Notes under the pieces: generated by a model
What the model saw: only the letters and a program-made list of their open reading frames with translations
Told to the model about the DNA's origin: nothing
The model's database searches: none
DNA from: Thiodubiliella sp900128405
Lineage (GTDB): Bacteria; Pseudomonadota; Gammaproteobacteria; PS1; Pseudothioglobaceae
NCBI GenBank assembly: GCA_963682085.1
Contig: OY821614.1
Coordinates: 372,001 to 436,000, forward strand
DNA length: 64,000 bases
Direction: 5' to 3'
Translations under genes and position numbers: made by a program
Shown here: positions 33,035-43,700 of the stretch, one piece after another
Position numbering within the stretch: the stretch's first letter is position 1
How the letters are laid out: each line of letters opens with the position of its first letter

Positions 33035-33982
33035 TTACAACACAATTGCTTTAAGCACTTGTTTGGCTTTAATTTTTTTCATACAATTATGATGCCCCAA
33101 AGGGCAAGTGCGTTTCATACAGGGCTGGCATTCAAGATTTTTCTTTATAATTACGCTTTTTTTATTCATCCATTGTGATGTTTCACTGTCCTTAGTAGGG
33201 CCAAATATAGCCACGGTAGGGATTTGAAAAGCGGCCGCTACATGCATAGGTCCACTATCGCCTGTAATCAACAAATCTAGGTTTGAAATTTTATCAATCA
33301 ATTCTGCGATGATTGTTTGCCCTGCTAGATTGGTATAATTTGTTATGTTGTTATTAGCCAAACCTTGCTCAATATCGCCAGCAATATCAACCTCGCTAGC
33401 CCCTCCGAAAATAATAATATCGTATTCGTCAGATAATTCAGTTGCCACTTTCACAAATTCCTGTGGATACCAGCGTTTTGCACTTCCATACGAAGCACCG
33501 GGGTTTATGCCTAGGATTTTTTTATTAGATTTAGCAGGTTTGGAGGGCTTAGAATCTGTATGGATAATCAACTTCAAAGCAATATTATTTGTATTAAAAA
33601 TAACATTGATAAAACTGTTGTATCGTTTGACTTGATGAGTTGGTATTGTGTCATATCGTTTGTAGTTTCCCTTGATTAACGCTTTGGAAAAAAAGATAAA
33701 CAATTTACTGGTTATGGTTCGCCTAAACGATATAGCACAATCAAATTGACCCAATTGTTTGGCAATCTTGTATAAATAATAGAGTCGGTATTTTTGATTT
33801 CTACTTTCATCAACAATAATACGATTAACCCTTGGGTGGTGTTTAAAAATTTCAGTAGCGACCTTGGAGCCAAAAATAGTTATTTGAGCGTCAGGATGTT
33901 GTTTGGCGATATTTTCAATAGCAGGCGTTGCCATTACGCAATCACCTAACCAAGTTGGGATTTCTATTAATATTTTTAACAT
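33035..33982 (-). CDS. waaF: GT9 heptosyltransferase, WaaF-like
   Basis: A 315-residue glycosyltransferase family 9 protein. N-terminal IPTWLGDCVMATPAIENI, the donor-site GINPGASYGSAKRWYP, and TGDSGPMHVAAAFQIPTVAIFGPT are GT9 signatures. The C-terminal CQPCMKRTCPLGHHNCM is the cysteine-rich ending typical of WaaF (LPS heptosyltransferase II), which adds the second heptose of the inner core. Cytoplasmic face of the inner membrane. The heptose donor would come from the HldDE/GmhAB enzymes in this window. Confidence 0.88.
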   Translation of the reverse strand: MLKILIEIPTWLGDCVMATPAIENIAKQHPDAQITIFGSKVATEIFKHHPRVNRIIVDESRNQKYRLYYLYKIAKQLGQFDCAISFRRTITSKLFIFFSKALIKGNYKRYDTIPTHQVKRYNSFINVIFNTNNIALKLIIHTDSKPSKPAKSNKKILGINPGASYGSAKRWYPQEFVKVATELSDEYDIIIFGGASEVDIAGDIEQGLANNNITNYTNLAGQTIIAELIDKISNLDLLITGDSGPMHVAAAFQIPTVAIFGPTKDSETSQWMNKKSVIIKKNLECQPCMKRTCPLGHHNCMKKIKAKQVLKAIVL

Positions 33983-34008
33983 AACTTATTGAGTTTTATC
34001 GTTATACT

Positions 34009-34116
34009 GGCAATTTTTTTAAACCTTGTTCTAGCAAGATTAAGGCTGGGTTTGAAAAAATTACTAAGTGAGTGGGCAGTGAATTCTTGATAATTATTCA
34101 TATTTGTGAAGGTTTT
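34009..34116. mobile_element. MITE-like fragment providing the stop codon of the adjacent gene
   Basis: It matches the centre (TTTTTAAACCTTGTTCTAGC, AAGGCTGGGTTT) and right half of the element at 37557-37716 and ends TATTTGTGAAGGTTT. Its terminus forms the last codons and TGA stop of the reverse-strand gene at 34098. Confidence 0.65.
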
Positions 34117-35138
34117 AACAAGTGTTTAAATGTATAAAATGCAGGCGTTTTTCTAATCTCTCCATCACGATTATCTACCAAGCCGTAGCCGGGGGCAATA
34201 AGTTGATGCCAATAAAGGTGGCTAATTTTTTTGGTCTTTCGGGCGGTATTGATATAATCTTGCATATATTGCTCATATTCCAATTCACTAATACACTCTT
34301 TTTCGCTGGTAGGTGCATAGGGTGCCGTTGATTTTAAGGGGTAATTGGTTTCAGTAATCACTATTTTATGATTGCTTTTTGGTGATAAATTTGCCATTGC
34401 TGCCAGTAGATTGATTTTATTTTTAAGGTTAAAGCCATATTGTCGATTGTCGGGAGAGCCTCTTCTATCTACATAAAGTAGGCTTGATAGCTTGTCAAAT
34501 TTAATCTTTCTAAGATTGAATAAAGCAAAAGCAGTGTAGTAATATTCAAAATCAATCACACTAGGGCCGATTAACTGAACTTTTTGGAAACTTTTGTCTC
34601 TAACGCCTTGCACTACTTGGTAAAAATCAAGATATTCGCTTACTGAAAAAAAGCCCCATTTGGTGCGATTAATGGCATTAGCAATTTGATACTCATTGGC
34701 AATTGATTGAAATTTGTCAAAAATAATTTCAATGTCTTGTTTTAAAAGTGCTAAATCTTCAATGTGTTCCCTGTTCTGCAAAATATTGATAACAAATTTT
34801 TTATCACCAAAGCCTTTGGCAAATGCTACATATTCGTCTATTTTTTCCATTTCCCAAAGTGGCATTCTAATGATTAAATGTTGAACGCCTAATTCTTTGA
34901 CCAATGCGTATTGCGCTACACCTTTGTCTAAATTTACACCAATGCCAATTTGCATATTCGTTTTTGGAAAACGCATGACAAATTGCCAAAGGAATGTTAT
35001 CGGAAAAACCAAACAAAATAGCAAAAACATATTTAAATATTCAAGAAGATACGGTTTCTTTTTTTCTTTTTTAAAGGCTTTATCTGTAATGATATAAGGC
35101 TGATCAGAATGGCAATCCCATTTAAAAATATTATTCAT
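34098..35138 (-). CDS. Membrane-anchored glycoside-hydrolase-like protein of the LPS region
   Basis: A 346-residue protein with one membrane segment near residues 30-52 (LLEYLNMFLLFCLVFPITFLW) followed by a periplasmic domain. The strand-like pattern (GIGVNL, LIIRMPLWE, KFVINILQNRE, KWGFFSVSEYLDFY, KVQLIGPSVIDFEYY, KIVITETNYP, ISHLYWHQLIAPGYG) suggests a TIM-barrel glycoside hydrolase, with ITETNYP supplying a likely catalytic Glu. The substrate is unknown. The last residues (KPSQI) and stop come from a MITE-like terminus, so the original C terminus may be altered. Confidence 0.55.
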   Translation of the reverse strand: MNNIFKWDCHSDQPYIITDKAFKKEKKKPYLLEYLNMFLLFCLVFPITFLWQFVMRFPKTNMQIGIGVNLDKGVAQYALVKELGVQHLIIRMPLWEMEKIDEYVAFAKGFGDKKFVINILQNREHIEDLALLKQDIEIIFDKFQSIANEYQIANAINRTKWGFFSVSEYLDFYQVVQGVRDKSFQKVQLIGPSVIDFEYYYTAFALFNLRKIKFDKLSSLLYVDRRGSPDNRQYGFNLKNKINLLAAMANLSPKSNHKIVITETNYPLKSTAPYAPTSEKECISELEYEQYMQDYINTARKTKKISHLYWHQLIAPGYGLVDNRDGEIRKTPAFYTFKHLLKPSQI

Positions 35139-35196
35139 ATTATGTAAAAGCCTCGTTTAGTTTATTTTTTTTAAAATGGCAATAACATTCTTTAGA

Positions 35197-37032
35197 CTAT
35201 TTATTTATGGCGTTGAATAGCAAATTTTGGTAGTAAAAAGTAAAGGAGAGTGCATGATTTTTTAAATCCTCGTGTTTATTTTCGCATTTAACAGCTTGTT
35301 TTTGTAAAATATTTAACTTAAAACATAAAAAATCACCTGTTTGAATATTGATTTCAACAATGTCTTCTGCCTCAACCCAACCTAATACATTATTATGAAA
35401 ATAGTCTGCAAAATAATAAGCATCTCTGAAAATTGATTTGCCACTAAACTGCGTCTTTGTATAATCACCAATAATCAAGTCGTAAAGGCTTGGTGCTATG
35501 TCTCTTTGCGACATAATAACATCTTTGTATTGTGCTGTTAATATATTGGGTGCATAAATTGCAAATGGAATTAAATAATTTTCCAAATTGTCTGAGATTC
35601 TGCTGCCTGTGTGGTCGGCAAATAAAACAAATATAGTGTTAGGGTATTTGTTTTTAACTGCTTTTATAAAATACTCTAAAGAGAAATCAGAAAAACGATA
35701 AGTGTTAAGCATAGCATTTAAATCCTTATCGTTAGAAAAATGCTTACTTGGAAATTCATCAGGCACAACTAAGTCATGTGTGGTTGCACCATTAATGCCA
35801 ATCACAAAGGGTGATGACATTGATTGCATGCGTTTTAAGGCAAATTGATACAAATCATAATCTTGCACGCCCCAATTATTTTTAGGATATTTAATATTTT
35901 CAATATCCCGTTTTCCAAATGAATCTACAAACCCAAGAGATTGAGCGAAACTTCCAACACCACTGGTTTCTTTACTTGTGCCTTGAAAAAAAGTACTGGA
36001 ATAGCCAATTTGATTTAAATTATTCACAATAGAAGGGTGTTTTATGTCTTGTAATGGTGTCTTAGCAATCGTCCTTCCTAGGGGATTTTGCATGGAACTT
36101 AAGGCTGCAAACATCCCTTCCGAAGTTCGATGCCCGCCTGCAATCATTGCCCTAGGTCGAATTGATTGTTTAAGAATGGTATCAAAATAAGGTGTGGTTG
36201 AACTTTGATAGCCATAAGACTGCATATATTTGGCACTCCAACTTTCTAAAAACAACATAACAACATTGGGTTTACTGGTCAAAATTGGCGTTTTAATCTT
36301 GGTGTTTTTATCGGCATATAATGCCCCAAGAGATTGATTGATAATATTTTGATTAACATTAGGAATGTGTAGCCGACGGATTGCCTTGTTTTTGTTGGTC
36401 AATGCAAAAACCACACTATATGACGCATTAAGTGCTAATATCGCCTGTTTGTTATTCGCAAGTTGCCCTGCTTGCCAAGGATTAAGTGGGATGCCCTGAA
36501 CTGACATACCTCTGATGAAAAATATTGACATAAGTAAAAGTATCACCTTCTTTGGAATGTAATAGCGATTAAATTGAGTAACAATAACCGTCTTCCATTG
36601 GCTAAAGCCAACAATAAACACAGCAATACTTGAAATCAATGTTACCAATGTTAGAAAAAAATGTTGCGAATAAGCAGTTAATAAAAGACTTTCCATATCC
36701 ACAAAAATATCAAATATTTCGTAGCCCACATGTCTGCCTGCCTCTGAAAAATATAACATATCCCCTATTTGAATATTAACGATTAAAACCAAAAAAAGTG
36801 TTGATATGAACGCATAAACTTTTTTGTTAAAATCAAATATCGAGGCGATAAAGGAGAATAATGCGGCAACAGAAAAATCAAATTTATATCCCCAAAAAAT
36901 TGCATAAATAGAGGCTTGCCATGACAATTCTGAGAAATTATTGTGTAGATAAAAATAGAACAAAACTTTTGTAATGATAATGAATATCACATAAAGTGCC
37001 AACAGTTTGTAATATTGTTTGAATAGCGACAT
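35197..37032 (-). CDS. Membrane-bound sulfatase-fold enzyme (second copy type)
   Basis: A 611-residue protein with about five membrane segments in residues 1-190 and a sulfatase/LTA-synthase-type domain: VVMLFLESWSAKYMQ, AGGHRTSEGMFAALSS with the candidate nucleophile Thr, SSTFFQGTSKETSG, NNWGVQDYDLYQFAL, and FVLFADHTGSR. It is related in plan to the protein at 29337-31331 but clearly divergent in sequence. It probably transfers a phospho-substituent to an envelope glycan. It lies upstream of the glycosidase-like gene in the same direction (58 nt gap), so the two may be co-transcribed. Confidence 0.75.
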   Translation of the reverse strand: MSLFKQYYKLLALYVIFIIITKVLFYFYLHNNFSELSWQASIYAIFWGYKFDFSVAALFSFIASIFDFNKKVYAFISTLFLVLIVNIQIGDMLYFSEAGRHVGYEIFDIFVDMESLLLTAYSQHFFLTLVTLISSIAVFIVGFSQWKTVIVTQFNRYYIPKKVILLLMSIFFIRGMSVQGIPLNPWQAGQLANNKQAILALNASYSVVFALTNKNKAIRRLHIPNVNQNIINQSLGALYADKNTKIKTPILTSKPNVVMLFLESWSAKYMQSYGYQSSTTPYFDTILKQSIRPRAMIAGGHRTSEGMFAALSSMQNPLGRTIAKTPLQDIKHPSIVNNLNQIGYSSTFFQGTSKETSGVGSFAQSLGFVDSFGKRDIENIKYPKNNWGVQDYDLYQFALKRMQSMSSPFVIGINGATTHDLVVPDEFPSKHFSNDKDLNAMLNTYRFSDFSLEYFIKAVKNKYPNTIFVLFADHTGSRISDNLENYLIPFAIYAPNILTAQYKDVIMSQRDIAPSLYDLIIGDYTKTQFSGKSIFRDAYYFADYFHNNVLGWVEAEDIVEINIQTGDFLCFKLNILQKQAVKCENKHEDLKNHALSFTFYYQNLLFNAINK

Positions 37033-37105
37033 ACTTATTTTTTAAGAAATTTTAAAGGAGATATTTTAGCATTTCTTCTAAAAAATAATGACATTAAAAA
37101 GTGTG

Positions 37106-37220
37106 AAACCTTTGTATGAATAAACAATCACCAAGACTCTACTTTTCAATCACTTAACAATTTCTTTAGCTTAGCCTTAGTTTTTCTAGGTAAGGTTTGA
37201 AGAAATCGTTAATTTGGCAA
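37106..37220. mobile_element. MITE-like fragment (left half)
   Basis: It begins AAACCTTTGTATGAATAA and continues through AATCACC and a central TTAGCCTTAG...CTAGG block matching the element at 37557-37716. The right terminus is missing. Confidence 0.55.
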
Positions 37221-37506
37221 AATTATTTAAAATTGTTTGGTTCGGTAAACTTCAAAAAAAACATCTGTCATTATCTGTATTTATACTGGAAGGTTGGTCA
37301 TTCCATGTTGCTAATAAATTTGGTTTACAAGTTTGGGGAATATAATTTATTGAGTAAACAAAGTATAGAATTGAGCAGCCATCAGTTAAAGATTTTGATC
37401 GTTAAAATAAGTTTTAAACAGGGAGACCTTTGCATAAATAATAAACTCATTTCTGCATAACATAGGAACAAGGTAAAAAGTGTAGTGGTTTTGTGGTATT
37501 TTAGGC

Positions 37507-37540
37507 GAAAAAAAACCACCCTAAAAGGTGGTTTTTTATT
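37507..37540. terminator. Intrinsic terminator beyond the adhesin gene
   Basis: CCACC and GGTGG pair around the loop CTAAA, flanked by A- and T-runs, so it can work in both directions. It is probably the original terminator of the adhesin gene, now separated from it by the inserted MITE-like element. Confidence 0.75.
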
Positions 37541-37556
37541 TACTAAAGGCTAGTAG

Positions 37557-37716
37557 AGACCTTTGCATAAATATGAATAATCATCAAAAATCCACTTTTT
37601 ACCAATTTGGTAATTTTTTTAAACCCAGCCTTAGCCTTGCTAGGGCAGAGTTTAAAAAAAATACCAATTTGACAAAAATTGAATTTTGCTAATCATCCAT
37701 ATTTACGCAAAGGTTT
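37557..37716. mobile_element. Complete palindromic MITE-like element with target-site duplication
   Basis: A 160-bp near-palindrome. The ends AGACCTTTGCATAAATATG and, on the other strand, AAACCTTTGCGTAAATATG are inverted repeats, and the inner blocks also pair around a centre at about 37637 (CCAGCCTTAG with CTAGGGCAGAG). CTAGTAG flanks it on both sides (37550-37556 and 37717-37723), a perfect 7-bp duplication; with one more base assigned to the ends it would be TAGTA. It encodes nothing and must rely on a transposase from elsewhere. It sits 10 bp past the adhesin stop codon. Confidence 0.85.
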
Positions 37717-37732
37717 CTAGTAGAAAAACACA

Positions 37733-40700
37733 CTACGATAAGATATATTCACTAAGTGTACTATCAGAAAGTGCATTAACAAGCGCACTTTGAGCAGCAG
37801 CATCGGCTACAGTGAAATTAATAAGCACATTTGAATTGGTTCCATTTACATTGCCACCGCTATCACCCTGGGTTTTAATATAAAGCATAACATTAGTGGT
37901 AACACTAGCGTCAGCTTCAGCATGGATATAGTTAGCTAAACTAGCTGAATCTGTAATATCACCACTCGCATATAATATGACATCAATAAGATTTAACTTG
38001 TCTGTTGTAACATCAAAGTCAGTAATGGTATCAGTATTAGCATCAGCATCAGCTTTAAGGTCTCCAATAATATTTTCTTTACCGTAGTAAAAGATATCTG
38101 CACCCGCATTCCCTGTTAAAGTATCTGCACCTGTGCCACCTCTTAAAGTATTTGCACCTGCACCTCCTGTTATGGTATCTGCACCCGTGCCACCTACTAA
38201 GTTACTTATTGTGGCACTTGATAAGGCATTACCCCCATTTAAGGTGAGAGCATTAGTGGATTCAGTTGAGATATTACCTGTGGTGTCAATAATATAAAGA
38301 TGATATTGACCTGCTTCTAAACCTGAGGTTGAGAGGTTTGTAAGGGTGTTGGCTGAAATTTCTGTTTTAATGGCTGTATTGGCAGTAATATCAGACACAT
38401 AATTATCAAATATATCTAGGCTTTGACTGGTTAGATCAAGGGTGTCTTTAAATAAATAAGCAGTGCCAGTCTCATTACTTTTAATCTCAATATCAGCTGA
38501 TATTAAAGCTGCTGTTTCCTCCATGGTTGCGATTGGCAATGTGTCATCTACAAGGATGTATTCACCAAAAGTGTTGTCGTTAAGTGCCGCAACAAGCGCA
38601 CTTTGAGCGGCAGCATCGGCTACAGTGAAATTAATCAGCATATTTGCATTAGAACTATTTACAATGCCTGTGCTAACACCATCAGTTTTAATGTAAAGTT
38701 TCACATTAGTAGCAACGCTGGTATCAATTTCAGCATGGATATATTTAGCCAAACTGGCTACATCTGTAATAGCACCATTGGTGGCAGTTGTTATGATATC
38801 AATCAAATCTAATTTATCTGTTGTAACATTAAAGTCAGTAATGGTATCAGCATTAATTTGAGTGCTGTCAGCAATAGCGTTGTATTTAAAGATATCTGCA
38901 TCTGCACCTCCTGTTAGGATATCTGCATTTGCACCTCCTGTTATAGTATCTGCACCTGCATCCCCTGTTATAGTATCTGCACCTGTGCCACCTATTAAGT
39001 TATTTGCATCTGCGTCACCTAATAGAGTATTACCAGCAATCACAGTGATGTTATTCATAGACCTAACTGAGACATTGCCTATAGTGTCAACAGTATAAAG
39101 ATAATATTTACCTCCACGGTCCGTGCCTAAACTTAAGGTTGATAAATCTGTAAAAGTATCGGCTAAAATATCTGTTTTAACGGCTATGCCAGCAGGGCTA
39201 GCCACATATGAATCAAGTTTAACTTGGGTCGGCACTGAGGACGCAAGGGTACTAGCAACTAAATAAGCAACACCATCCTTATTGCCTCTAACTTTAACAC
39301 TACCTGAGCTTAAAACTGTTATCTGCCCCATCATTGCCACTGGAGTTACAGTATTAACCTCATAGTTGCTAGATTCTGTAATCCCTGTAGGTGCGTTACC
39401 TATTGTATTTGTCCAGTTAGTGTTAACAGTGATGACATTGGTAGCATCCTTTATTTTTACTCCAGGTGTCAAGGTGGCAGTGTAAATTTTAGTATCGCTG
39501 CCATCAACTTGAAGATTGGAAAGAGTGCCACTTCCTGCATTAATGTCTTCTAGAGTAAAACCAATAGGTGCCTCACTAAAGACAAAGGTAACTGTAGTGG
39601 TTTCACCTGTTGTTAATGCAGTATCACCCACGGTAATGGTGTTTAATACTGGTGCAATAGCATTAACAGTCAGTGTATTAACACTTGCAGCTACAACGGC
39701 ATTGAGATCAAGGTCATTACCAGCAATATCTTCCAAGGTGCTTTTTCCATTTGCAGTTAGTTTGTTTGTGCCAGCAGTGATACCACCTGTTGTATCAGTC
39801 TCACCGGGAATAACGGTATACTCAAATACCAAGGAATTTGAACCCGAACCTGATTTATAGATAGCTTGCCTTGCAACACCACCAATCATAATTTCATATT
39901 GTGGAGTATGAGCATCAACACCAACCCCGTGATGGACATTTACTACTTCATCTGTTGTTAGTGTAACAGTAACCGTATCACCTATTTTAAGAATATTGCT
40001 GTTTGCAGTAACTACTACGGCTGTTACAGTTGGTTTTACAATATCTAAAATATAATCATTACCACTTAAAGTGAGCACAGTAATATTGCCCGCTATATCA
40101 ATCACCCGAGCAGTCAGAGTTTTACCTGTGCCTGCAACCAAAGTAACAGCATCATCTGCAGTTGCCCATGCCTTATTACTATCTGTGGCTACCACCCAAT
40201 CTGTACCATTAGCACTAACTTGTAAGGTTTCACCAGTTGCCAAGGTAAGAGCATTACCCAAGGACAAAGTAACTTTAACTTGAGCATCACTGGTAATACG
40301 ATCACCATCTATGTCCGTGTCATTACTTATAGTCACGGTGTGTGTGCCTGCTAATACGCTAGGTGCACTGGTGTCTAAGGTGTAACCATTATCACTTAAA
40401 GTGAGCGCAGTAACATTGCCCGCTATATCAGTCACCCGAGCAGTCAGAGTGTTACCTGTGCCTGCAATTAAAGTAACAGCATTATCTGCAGTTGCCCATG
40501 TCTTATTACTACCTGTAGTTACTACCCAATCTGCACCATTAGCACTAACTTGTAGGGTTTCACTAGTTGCCAAGATAAGATCATTAGCCAAGGACAAAGT
40601 AACTTTAACTTGATCATCATTAGTAATACGATCACCATTTATACCCGTGTCATCACTTATAACCACGGTGTGTGTGCCTGCTAATACGCTAGGTGCACTG

Positions 40701-43700
40701 GTGTCTAAGGTGTAGCCATTACCACTTAAGGTGAGTGCAGTAACATTGCCTGCCGTATCAACCACCCGAGCAGTCAGAGTTTTATTTGTGCCTGCAATTA
40801 AAGTAACAACTGCAGTTGTCCATGCCTTATTACTACCTGTGGCTACCACCCAATCTGTACCATTAGCACTAACTTGTAAGGTTTCATCAGTTGCCAAGAT
40901 AAGATCATTAGCCAAGGACAAAGTAACTTTAACTTGAGCATCACTGGTAATACGATCGCCATCTATGCCCGTGTCATTACTTATAACCACGGTGTGTGTG
41001 CCTGCTAATACGCTAGGTGCACTGGTGTCTAAGGTGTAGCCATTACCACTTAAGGTGAGTGCAGTAACATTGCCTGCCGTATCAATCACCCGAGCAGTCA
41101 GAGTTTTATTTGTGCCTGCAATTAAAGTAACAGCATCATCTGCAGTTGCCCATGCCTTATTACTACCTGTGGCTACCACCCAATCTGTACCATTAGCACT
41201 AACTTGTAAGGTTTCATCAGTTGCCAAAATAAGATCATTAGCCAAGGACAAAGTAACTTTAACTTGATCATCACTGGTAATACGATCACCATCTATGCCC
41301 GTGTCATTACTTATAACCACGGTGTGTGTGCCTGCTAATACGCTAGGTGCACTGGTGTCTAAGGTGTAGCCATTATCACTTAAGGTGAGTGCAGTAACAT
41401 TGCCTGCCGTATCAATCACCCGAGCAGTCAGAGTTTTATTTGTGCCTGCAATTAAAGTAACAGCATCATCTGCAGTTGTCCATGCCTTATTACTACCTGT
41501 GGCTACCACCCAATCTGTACCATTAGCACTAACTTGTAAGGTTTCATCAGTTGCCAAGATAAGATCATTAGCCAAGGACAAAGTAACTTTAACTTGATCA
41601 TCACTGGTAATACGATCACCATCTATACCCGTGTCATCACTTATAGTCACGGTGTGTGTGCCTGCTAATACACTAGGCGCACTAGTGTCTAAGGTGTAAC
41701 CATTATCACTTAAAGTGAGCGCAGTAATATTGCCCGCTATATCAATCACTCGAGCAGTCAGAGTGTTACCTGTACCTGTAATCAAAGTAACAGCATTATC
41801 TGCAGTTACCCATGCCTTATTATTACCTGTGGCTACCACCCAATCTGTACCATTAGCACTAACTTGTAGGGTTTCACCAGTTGCCAAGATAAGATCATTA
41901 GCCAAGGACAAAGTAACTTTAACTTGAGCATCATTAGTAATACGATCACCATTTATACCCGTGTCATCACTTATAACCACGGTGTGTGTGCCTGCTAATA
42001 CGCTAGGTGCACTGGTGTCTAAGGTGTAGCCATTATCACTTAAGGTGAGTGCAGTAACATTGCCTGCCGTATCAACCACCCGAGCAGTCAGAGTTTTATT
42101 TGTGCCTGCAATTAAAGTAACAGCATCATCTGCAGTTGTCCATGCCTTATTACTACCTGTGGCTACCACCCAATCTGTACCATTAGCACTAACTTGTAGG
42201 ATTTCACCAGTTGCCAAGATAAGATCATTAGCCAAAGACAAAGTAACTTTAACTTGATCATCACTGGTAATACGATCACCATCTATGCCCGTGTCATTAC
42301 TTATAACCACGGTGTGTGTGCCTGCTAATACGCTAGGTGCACTGGTGTCTAAGGTGTAACTATTATCACTTAAAGTGAGCGCAGTAACATTGCCTGCCGT
42401 ATCAACCACCCGAGCAGTCAGAGTTTTATTTGTGCCTGCAATTAAAGTAACAGCATCATCTGCAGTTGTCCATGCCTTATTATTACCTGTAGTTACTACC
42501 CAATCTGTACCATTAGCACTAACTTGTAAGGTTTCACCAGTTGCCAAGATAAGATTATTAGCCAAAGACAAAGTAACTTTAACTTGAGCATCACTGGTAA
42601 TACGATCACCATCTATGCCTGTGTCATTACTTATGGCCACGGTGTGTGTGCCTACCAATTCGCTAGGTGCATTCTTTAAGGTATAGTTATTACCACTTAA
42701 GGTGAGTGCAGTAACATTGCCTGCCGTATCAACCACCCGAGCAGTCAGAGTTTTACCTGTGCCTGCAATTAAAGTAATAGCATCATCTGCAGTTGTCCAT
42801 GCCTTATTACTACCTGTGGCTGTCACCCAATCTGCACCATTGGCACTAACTTGTAAGGTTTCACCGGTTGCCAAGATAAGATCATTAGCCAAGGACAAAG
42901 TAACTTTAACTTGATCATCACTGGTAATACGATCACCATCTATGCCTGTGTCATTACTTATAACCACGGTGTGTGTGCCTGCTAATACGCTAGGCACACT
43001 GGTGTCTAAGGTGTAGCTATTATCACTTAAGGGTAGAGCAGTAAAATTGCCCGCTGTATCAATCACCCGAGCAGTCAAAGTTTTATTTGTGCCTGTAATT
43101 AAAGTAACAGCATCATCTGCAGTTACCCATACCTTATTACTACCTGTAGTTACCACCCAATCTGTGCCATTGGCACTAACTTGTAGCATTTCATCACTTG
43201 CTAAGACAAGATTATTACCCAAGGTTAAACTAACCTTGACTACACTATCATTGGTAATGCGATCATTTGCCAATATGCCCGTATCATTGCTAATAGCCAC
43301 AGTATGCGTCCCTGCTGGCATATTTGTTATTGTTGTGTCAATGGTTACTTCTGAGGTATCGCCTGAGCCGTTCACTGTATTGCCTAACAAAGTGCCTGAC
43401 AACTTAACTTGTATGACATATCTTGTGTTACTGTTTAGTCCAGAGGTCCAATCACTATCATTTGCCAATGTCCAATTACCAGCATTGTCTATGCTTATTG
43501 CATTAATTAAAGCACTACTAACCGTATGCATCACACTATTTGTTGAGAAAAACTTGATTTCTGAAATAGACAAACCAGAAGCATTACTTAGATTTGTAAT
43601 CTTACCTGTGATGGTTGCAGTAGATAATTCACTGGTATTAATATAACCATCAGTAACATCAACATTAGCACCAGACCAAGCAACGGTTGTGCTTAAACTG

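Larger units (their letters stand above)
37033..37732. other. 700-bp mobile-element-rich gap
   Basis: It contains a left-half MITE-like fragment (37106-37220), a solitary MITE terminus (GAGACCTTTGCATAAATA at 37424), an intrinsic terminator (37507-37540) and a complete MITE-like element (37557-37716). An 87-codon ORF at 37197 spans repeat debris and is not supported. Confidence 0.7.

Noticed and set aside
37197..37460. 87-codon ORF between the sulfatase-fold gene and the adhesin
   Set aside because: It begins inside a MITE fragment and ends in another MITE terminus; no ribosome-binding site or family resemblance.
37733..39010. Adhesin as an RTX toxin
   Set aside because: The GG.GAD repeats are few and confined to the C-terminal end; there is no toxin enzymatic domain, and Ig-like adhesin repeats dominate.
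40071..43646. Series of ~70-codon forward ORFs beginning MSAVTLPAVS-like
   Set aside because: They are antisense shadows of the adhesin repeats, recurring every 330 bp with no ribosome-binding sites.
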